Shown here piece after piece: positions 9,901 to 11,141 of a stretch of 11,141 bases of DNA (positions are counted from its first letter, which is position 1; each line of letters opens with the position of its first letter). Under the pieces are notes generated by a model. It was not told where the DNA came from, did not search any database, and saw only the letters and a program-made list of their open reading frames with translations. Origin of the DNA: Bacteroidales bacterium (GTDB lineage Bacteria; Bacteroidota; Bacteroidia; Bacteroidales; Muribaculaceae); the NCBI GenBank assembly GCA_900755985.1, contig CAAEIL010000285.1, positions 1 to 11,141 on the forward strand. Direction: 5' to 3'. Made by a program: the position numbers and the translations under genes.

Positions 9901-11141
9901 ACTACCTGCACACGGGTGCGACCCTTTACCTTGTTCTTGTTGAACTGGGCGATGCGGTCTGCTTCGCTCTTGGGGTTCTTCTTGTCAAGAGTTGACATGA
10001 GCGGACGTGCTGTGCCGTCATAATTCACGCATACGTGGCCCTGGGAGTCAATCACGATTGTGCCGGTCTTGACCTCATTGCCTACCTTGTCATAGGTCGG
10101 TACGTATTCCTCGCGGTGATTGACAACTGAGGTTGAGGCGACTTCCTCCGGCGCTTCGGCAATGCGCTGTGCCATGTCTGCAACCCACTGCTGAAGCATA
10201 GCGGCTTGGTCTTTCTCCTTGACCGGGTAACATCCTTTGCTTTCGGGACGGAATGTGTCGCCCTCTTCAAAACCAAAGCGCATTTCGCCTGCTACATATT
10301 CGGGGTGCTCCACAAAGTAGCGGTTGTACGACATGGAGAGATTCTTGATGATAGGGTCGCCGTTTTTGTTGGTTTCGCCGGTGTCGTACTCAACAACCCT
10401 TACACCGGTGTTAAGTCCGCAGTCAATGGCAAGCGGAGATTTGACTCCGTTCACTCGCTTGCGGACTAATATGATGTCGGTGGTTGCGTTCGTGCCTCCG
10501 AATGTATCTCGGTGCATACGGAACAGACCGATGATGTCAGCATTCTCTCGCGTGTTCAGCCATTCGTAGAGTTTGCCGGTTGCATCCATTGAACCTGCGG
10601 TGGATATGAAGATGCCGATGCCGCCGTCACGCAGCTTACGCACACCTTTGGCAATGCAGAAATCGTGAATGGCAGTATGGAATCTCTTGGAGATGTCTCC
10701 GTCTCCACTTGTATCCACAATCTTTAGGCCGGGAACAAACGGCACGTTCGTCATAACGAGCTCATACCCACCTGTCTCCAACTTCACCTTTTCAAAACCG
10801 TCAATGTCCACGTCTGCGTCCGGGTAGAGCAGACGGAGCATCGCTCCGGTTGTCGGGTCTTTCTCAATGGCACGGATATTGGTGCGCTCTGCGAAATCCT
10901 GCGGCATGAGTCCGAGGATGTTGCCGATACCTGCTGACCCCTCGAGCATACGGCCTCCCTTAAAGCCTAAGAGCCTTGCGAGATCCCACATGGTGTCAAC
11001 GATGTAGGCAGGCGTGAAATATGCCGAGTTGCGCGACATTTCCGCGCCCTCGTTGTAGTCCTGCTCACCGAGCAGCTCTTTCAACCGGCGGCTTGTCGCA
11101 GGGTCAGTGAATGCCCTCCCGAGCTCACCCCCCACGCTATA
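390..11141 (-). CDS. Giant phage polyvalent protein: DarB-like DNA methyltransferase-helicase fused to zincin, LPD3-like and helical C-terminal domains (5' end outside window)
   Basis: One frame runs without interruption from the right edge to a TAG stop at 392-390, giving 3,583 visible codons. Residue numbers in this annotation count the GTG at 11135-11133 as residue 1. That GTG is only a convenient anchor: the frame is open upstream of it (Tyr-Ser), and the YSVGGELGRAF stretch at the edge looks like the YVGWGGL-x-x-AF element that lies inside, not at the start of, this family. Domains in order: gamma-class N6-adenine methyltransferase (about 1-235; YFTP, LEGSAGIGN, TNVPF); family linker (236-765; EYLSGNVREKL); SF2 helicase (765-1400; GTGKT, DEAH, QRMGRLLRQGN); coiled coil and acidic linker (1430-1700); unassigned NPYFH domain (1712-1875); zincin-like HEXXGH domain (1955-2145); LPD3-like nuclease-fold domain (2210-2385); helical C-terminus (2395-3581). 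This order fits the polyvalent proteins of phages and conjugative elements, of which P1 DarB, an antirestriction protein carried in the virion, is the best-known relative of the N-terminal half. Its place directly before the portal gene suggests the product is made with the structural proteins and may enter the host with the DNA. Overall family confidence is high; the role of each downstream domain is inferred. Confidence 0.9.
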   Translation of the reverse strand, partial: YSVGGELGRAFTDPATSRRLKELLGEQDYNEGAEMSRNSAYFTPAYIVDTMWDLARLLGFKGGRMLEGSAGIGNILGLMPQDFAERTNIRAIEKDPTTGAMLRLLYPDADVDIDGFEKVKLETGGYELVMTNVPFVPGLKIVDTSGDGDISKRFHTAIHDFCIAKGVRKLRDGGIGIFISTAGSMDATGKLYEWLNTRENADIIGLFRMHRDTFGGTNATTDIILVRKRVNGVKSPLAIDCGLNTGVRVVEYDTGETNKNGDPIIKNLSMSYNRYFVEHPEYVAGEMRFGFEEGDTFRPESKGCYPVKEKDQAAMLQQWVADMAQRIAEAPEEVASTSVVNHREEYVPTYDKVGNEVKTGTIVIDSQGHVCVNYDGTARPLMSTLDKKNPKSEADRIAQFNKNKVKGRTRVQVVQDYNAIKKVLNDLLEFQKTSESDEGLKPKLAALNRAFDQFVATYGHLHGNNGLSWLRNDVDYPSVFALETYREEGLDHKKVYGKADIFTRRVVERPEQPKATTVRDGVTLSIRQTGVLDTRFIAEQLGKSEDEVKREVIEAGLGYENPLTHVMEAAHEYLSGNVREKLHQAETNNEDGRYSPNITALRKVVPHDIPSHFIEFSIGSSWMRPEIFEEYIKEKTGTNVKCTYAGGMWDVDIPRYVREQDKAFGIRSEICDKVITGSELIAAAMTNRTIRVTKTQKDGPNINDPKATSACAAKVDEIRDDFKSWLRGKMQANPELAKEIEDTYNNIFNNSAPMAIPDEYVPEYFDGAARFIGGKHIKMREHQSKAIVRGTMQSLMLAHEVGTGKTFTLITTAMEMRRLGTAKKPMIVVQNATLGQFVASAKALYPDARILSLDDKDRNAEGRKDFYAKIRYNDWDMVVIPQSVLKRIPDHPDRERRFIEESIEEKMEVIEAMSKDREQSRAVSALKKEVEKMRNRLSEIGNEENAPEEEQQGSGRAGVPAKGVKKDGKRAAITRENAKTHAEEMLNRATDNTLNFDDLGVDAILVDEAHEYKHLGFATAMQRGVKGVDPSYSKKCQGLYLKVKAVQEKSGGRNVIFATGTPISNTAAEIWTFMRYLLPREVMEGHNIWHFDDFVRNFGSIQQMLEFTTAGSYKENNRFAGYTNLPELARIWAGIADTVLTSEAGEVKKQIPELEGGKPTDIYLPQTNGLRAVLKYVRAQLKAYEEMSGQEKKENSNIPLVMYGIAKAAAIDARLVMPNAPDDPHSKTNEAVRQTLRSLKDSEKYNGTVAIFADNYQRKNKDTGAIEFNLFEDIRDKLIAQGVPAEQIVIMRDGMTDKKKEKIFAQVNAGEVRVILGTTQRLGVGVNIQERLHTLMHIDAPNRPMDYWQRMGRLLRQGNLHKEMGIPVRVIRFGVEDSLDVTAYQRLKTKGAIADAIMHSKALLANNLDNRVLEEEGDEFGNITAELSGSQYAMLLNQAEKELRKLLAAQDQHRQHQMYIHRAEPRLRETIERMQAKTERSDEILALLESNPKEIRINGKTYKSRNELDKVYEAHNKSVAECKKQAQTMDYDKHIKTELTFQVGELLFGLQSDTYRGIVGYGSSGAIDGVIVRQKLVCPQLDIDQEMGDVALKRIINVLFDEVLSGKQERTNREGWVNAKERAEVDLAQILKDKGKPFEHGERIAELQQKVDEYSEAMQAELKEKEDKYAAMDAEVEEATDITFTEEDDDVEGEKNSNGDGQKFRLIEDGETELLDFLNGQTLKPGWRYAQWADYGIRPPMTAKGNGEWRPRMQLGRWEQSEEGMMNKDGKADLVQGNGRTTGNVAYNPYFHIRTSPMNDQFSAAWDRPELLPIFGYYPESEETSGYHAEGAKNSVGLMSWHSGTANGQLTEDNKIKTMLSRFFKPERIASWSEVADEISPALLADDVRMPINVVPPMLRAELAKRGVKFGPISGKISEADVEYLNDILERVNNGEWNAGLERAQAYVDAYESRPEVMGARVDEISQKLHTPMRVLTPEETAKLPTRRERRAKGWYDPKTGEIVINLGNNDNVADVENTALHEAAGHYGLSVLVGEENMPRFLDEVYNHASTAVRKKIDAVYEKMRQSYIRKNGGGAIGEAHFVADGKEADFRREATEEYMSDLGGRIGEKGFEKMEAEELTFWGKVKELVNKFLDKLLRGLNIAKSIKLSDRHLGYILYKSWKNLKNRRGPIAEAEDIAMRRRSGYDVELPRAEVELVEKAEAIRNLPPESIRDGETMPTNKEEARIAYQNIGKATNARDGRKVEFFVSAFKKNHRDGGVFEKAIPLLGRAFENSVLAYSEPDKLGGTQRPDGTVHREHPNVIAYHNYVGKVDVEGKPYYVRFTVTEERGDNNGLHSAFVTDVALYEQPRKGQTIPNSFRSNEPDEVVDAKLAEFFEKAKEAEQKLRSYRDMKLYRDPDMGLEETITKMKTDAAQANSDNLQKRNDAIRAIGANLNHLRSAMARQREYDITTVRSVTDLAKILMDANLLDNVSRSEMKTLLGIVNQVVGRKDVTPTVQRVMDLMVKNQLRNSAAMLSKLLSIRGSKVDAKGVEVQGELDAQGQEIARVMKKTMHLPVREVNANGELEPGCLEALLQDATDRMGDSDPLIAEAAANEVAGLNFAMEYAENVTKSKAEEQLIQSEIKKAEAEKQAGRMTADAYKQFAEAAKEQIRNKRIERVEAYHDLIGRLAGELGESVTRAAEFKDKRKNNIADIHHNANSDMEGRPLRGQRKDSRLEKLNESPLIRMFLEPLASFDQMLRMFGGKNANGEGYLWNRFMHGWASAAEREQTKREENQAAMDTEAIAVFGKKKGWRYLYDLNNALPKSSVSFWDGGEMREHEMSQLDLLTLLLWEAQPMGRATLRKMNVDEAKIAEIENFIDPRIREIGRWMVDYLAKKRLEFNEVHKEMFGASMAANENYFPFRRAGDEIKREVENGTDPDNDHPSTTTGSIIKRRFSVTPFDIVHCNAADLFVQHLNDMEHWAAFGPLNRDLGILLSYKRFKQQVKNMRTTYGTGSHLWKLFSDCCAIATESYQPKTGRFDKAVVRTTKGVAMGKVNLRPYTALKQLLSFPAFLPDCDVMALGKGIATAGIVPLKWCWKNMPLFRKRILSRTAGDYRLKASQYDTKVMRLFQKGMLPNIGVDAWTIAVGCYSVFKAREKRYIRQGMDKDEARAKAIRDAEISFNESQQSSEGPFLAPIQVDHSAEAFAVSLFRNSAYSYTRKSHEAARNLRNLISGNSTVEFMKKQLVREGMEEAAAEKEAKRLHRKAYIKNTVQLATFGWILPWLWRLGGLAPLLLLTSDEDEKEKTWNDAIRQSMFGPIEGTTAGDVTTTGLNMAFGNEEVNWDYVSKQSPIFSDIAAMTRMLDKDAVAATNDVLNIIVGMSTGLNPQTLTDMVTSIVDACDADPETSREAALFWMRLLNVPQSQIEKIYFEEIDMTGAEAKNLTPAELSRRYARYKKMRNAPLTGWMYTEEQSEDVMNRHMDRADKIIKERLGAVTDRDVYNPDSLAAWQDEFAQTEKAEKRIKEIGKRDPDRAEGMMDELYDTPEYVRYDIMKYYKRILVDLSKDFLQAKTPAQRDSIVTDIRETKRSMLQELREAQ
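1299..1379 (-). other. Hydrophobic, possibly membrane-inserting segment of the giant protein
   Basis: Residues 3253-3279 contain LATFGWILPWLWRLGG followed by LAPLLLL, rich in Leu, Trp, Pro and Gly with a single Arg. They end abruptly at a charged run (SDEDEKEKTW). This is the most hydrophobic stretch noticed in the protein. One membrane-spanning helix or a membrane-inserting hairpin is plausible, and so is a buried helix. Confidence 0.45.
3981..4508 (-). other. Domain: LPD3-like (barnase/EndoU/ColicinE5/RelE-type nuclease fold)
   Basis: Residues about 2210-2385. The core is VEFFVSAFKKNHRDGGVFEK (2243-2262), then NVIAYHNYVGKVDVEGKPYY (2300-2319) running into VRFTVTEE and, after a loop, a FVTDVALYE strand (2338-2346). 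The pattern of a histidine-bearing strand, a turn with (V/I)-x-G-K-x-Y-Y-V and a following (K/R)-F-T-V strand is the signature I associate with the large polyvalent protein-associated domain LPD3, grouped with small phage RNase-like domains. A hand count over bases 4021-4500 gives 230 G+C in 480 (48%), against 141 in 240 (59%) over 5041-5280 in the zincin part. This hints at a module with its own history. Nuclease activity is inferred from the family, not from a proven catalytic set. Confidence 0.55.
4701..5273 (-). other. Domain: zincin-like metallopeptidase with HEXXGH motif
   Basis: Residues about 1955-2145. The segment GWYDPKTGEIVINLGNN (1992-2008) is followed by ALHEAAGHYGL (2018-2028). 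The motif is H2020-E2021-A-A-G-H2025 (bases 5061-5078), HEXXGH rather than the common HEXXH. HEXXGH is the zinc site of dipeptidyl peptidase III (family M49), and HE-x-x-GH-x-GL is a recurring form in phage polyvalent proteins. About 70 residues on, REATEEYMSDLG (2092-2103) offers E2096 or E2097 as the third zinc ligand, as in gluzincins. The zinc site therefore looks intact. In a virion-borne polyvalent protein such a domain could cut host defence proteins or process the giant polypeptide. The substrate is unknown. Confidence 0.7.
5511..6002 (-). other. Domain of unknown function with NPYFH / SPMNDQF / SGYHAEGAK motifs
   Basis: Residues about 1712-1875. It begins LKPGWRYAQWADYGIRPPM and continues through YNPYFHIRTSPMNDQFSAAW (1785-1804), YPESEETSGYHAEGAKNSVG (1816-1835) and a SWHSGTANGQL stretch (1838-1848), ending near MLSRFFKPERI. 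I recall similar segments (NYNPYIH, SPLNDQF, PESEL-SGY) in uncharacterised Bacteroidales phage or prophage proteins but can give no function. The invariant-looking His, Arg, Ser, Asn and Glu residues and the compact size suggest a small enzyme or effector domain. An ADP-ribosyltransferase or nuclease fold would be conceivable, but the sequence motifs do not establish either. Confidence 0.45.
6036..6848 (-). other. Coiled coil and acidic linker after the helicase
   Basis: Residues about 1430-1700. Two predicted helical, charged stretches (about 1430-1530 and 1615-1680) flank a short beta-like segment, TFQVGELLFGLQS (1538-1550). The end is an acidic run (TEEDDDVEGE, about 1683-1692) leading into a Gly/Asn-rich turn (NSNGDGQ). 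This marks the boundary between the DarB-like enzymatic half and the effector-like downstream half. It is a likely flexible hinge and a plausible site for proteolytic separation of the halves, for which there is no direct evidence. Confidence 0.45.
6936..8843 (-). other. Domain: SF2/SNF2-like helicase-translocase
   Basis: Residues about 765-1400. Motifs in order: MREHQ (777-781), which fits the Q-motif position; Walker A AHEVGTGKT (796-804, bases 8724-8750); Ia-like PMIVVQNATLGQF (823-835); Walker B VDEAHEYKHLGF (1004-1015, bases 8091-8126); motif III FATGTPISNT (1055-1064); motif IV VAIFADNY (1247-1254); motif V GTTQRLGVGVNIQERL (1315-1330); motif VI QRMGRLLRQGN (1347-1357). All key ATPase residues are present, so the domain should be active. 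The motor lobe is split between Ia and II by an inserted charged segment at about 895-985, described separately. In this family the helicase is thought to translocate on DNA together with the methyltransferase, comparable to the coupled motors of restriction systems, here serving protection of phage DNA. Confidence 0.9.
8181..8453 (-). other. Inserted charged coiled-coil in the helicase lobe
   Basis: Residues about 895-985 lie between helicase motifs Ia and II. They begin with a long Glu/Lys/Arg-rich helical run (IEESIEEKMEVIEAMSKDRE and onward, with heptad-like spacing in SALKKEVEKMRNRLSEIG) and continue into a low-complexity turn (EENAPEEEQQGSGRAGVPAK). Insertions at this place are common in large SNF2-like phage proteins. 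A regulatory arm, a dimerisation element or a spacer are all possible; the sequence does not decide. Confidence 0.5.
8841..10430 (-). other. Domain: linker between methyltransferase and helicase, DarB-like family
   Basis: Residues about 236-765. This part has no catalytic motif I can name, but it carries stretches typical of long phage methylase-helicase proteins: IRQTGVLDTRFIAEQLGKS (524-542), which reads like a small helical DNA-binding or tether module; EYLSGNVREKLHQAE (570-584); a SPNITALRKVVP-type stretch (593-604); and GSSWMRPEIFEEYI (617-630). These occur in the same order in the relatives I recall, so they support the family call independently of the enzymatic motifs. The segment could position DNA between the two enzymes or recognise sequence; neither is shown here. 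Confidence 0.6.
10431..11141 (-). other. Domain: gamma-class adenine-N6 DNA methyltransferase core
   Basis: Residues about 1-235 of the giant protein. Visible motifs appear in the gamma-class order: motif X-like SAYFTPAYIVDTMW (37-50), SAM-binding motif I LEGSAGIGN (64-72, bases 10920-10946), motif II acidic residue in AIEKD (89-93), and motif IV TNVPF (129-133, bases 10737-10751). A later strand, GGIGIFISTAGSMD (171-184), fits motif V/VI. The NVPF form, with N, P and an aromatic kept and the second position not proline, is usual in the DarB-like methylase-helicase family and differs from the NPPY of stand-alone N6 methyltransferases. The domain probably modifies adenine in phage DNA. No separate target-recognition domain is recognisable, so specificity cannot be read from the sequence. 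The N-terminal edge is cut by the window. Confidence 0.85.

Noticed and set aside
11133..11135. GTG as the start codon of the giant gene
   Set aside because: The frame continues upstream to the window edge, and family-like sequence spans this codon, so it reads as an internal valine.
390..11141. Frameshift or decay in the giant gene
   Set aside because: No stop or frame change is seen over 10.7 kb, and the methylase, helicase and zincin motifs are all intact.
1..11141. tRNA genes, CRISPR arrays, insertion sequences, attachment sites
   Set aside because: No cloverleaf, regularly spaced repeat, transposase motif or terminal inverted repeat was seen. Apart from the 61-base gap the window is all coding.

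Overview
The window is a piece of a tailed-phage or prophage genome, most likely from a host in the Bacteroidales (Bacteroidota). It is read entirely on the minus strand and is almost wholly filled by one gene. The host call is inference. It rests on the likeness of the portal N-terminus and of several stretches of the giant protein to Bacteroidales phage and prophage proteins as I remember them, on the absence of a Shine-Dalgarno sequence before the portal start, and on a perfect match to the Bacteroides -7 promoter consensus (TAnnTTTG). No integrase, tRNA or attachment site is visible, so a lytic phage and a prophage cannot be told apart.

Layout in the direction of transcription, right to left. 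From the right edge (11141) down to 390 runs one uninterrupted frame of 3,583 visible codons. It is still open at the window edge, so the N-terminus is missing. It encodes a phage 'polyvalent' protein. The order is: a gamma-class adenine-N6 DNA methyltransferase core (about 10431-11141); a linker typical of the DarB-like methylase-helicase family (about 8841-10430); an SF2/SNF2-like helicase with all main motifs (about 6936-8843); a coiled-coil and acidic linker (about 6036-6848); a small domain of unknown function with NPYFH and NDQF motifs (about 5511-6002); a zincin-like metallopeptidase domain with an HEXXGH motif (about 4701-5273); a domain resembling LPD3, of the barnase/EndoU/ColicinE5/RelE-like nuclease group (about 3981-4508); and about 1,190 residues of mostly helical, charged C-terminus with one strongly hydrophobic stretch (390-3953).

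A 61-base gap (329-389) follows. It holds an 18-bp compound stem-loop whose inner loop overlaps a candidate Bacteroidota promoter. Directly after it, at 328, starts a portal protein gene that leaves the window at its left edge with 109 codons visible.

How the parts could work together (inference from the polyvalent-protein concept and from phage P1 DarB): the giant protein sits in the virion-structure cluster next to the portal. It may be packaged and delivered with the DNA. The methylase-helicase half would then protect incoming DNA from restriction, the protease-like and nuclease-like domains would act on host factors or process the polypeptide, and the helical C-terminus would serve packaging or ejection.
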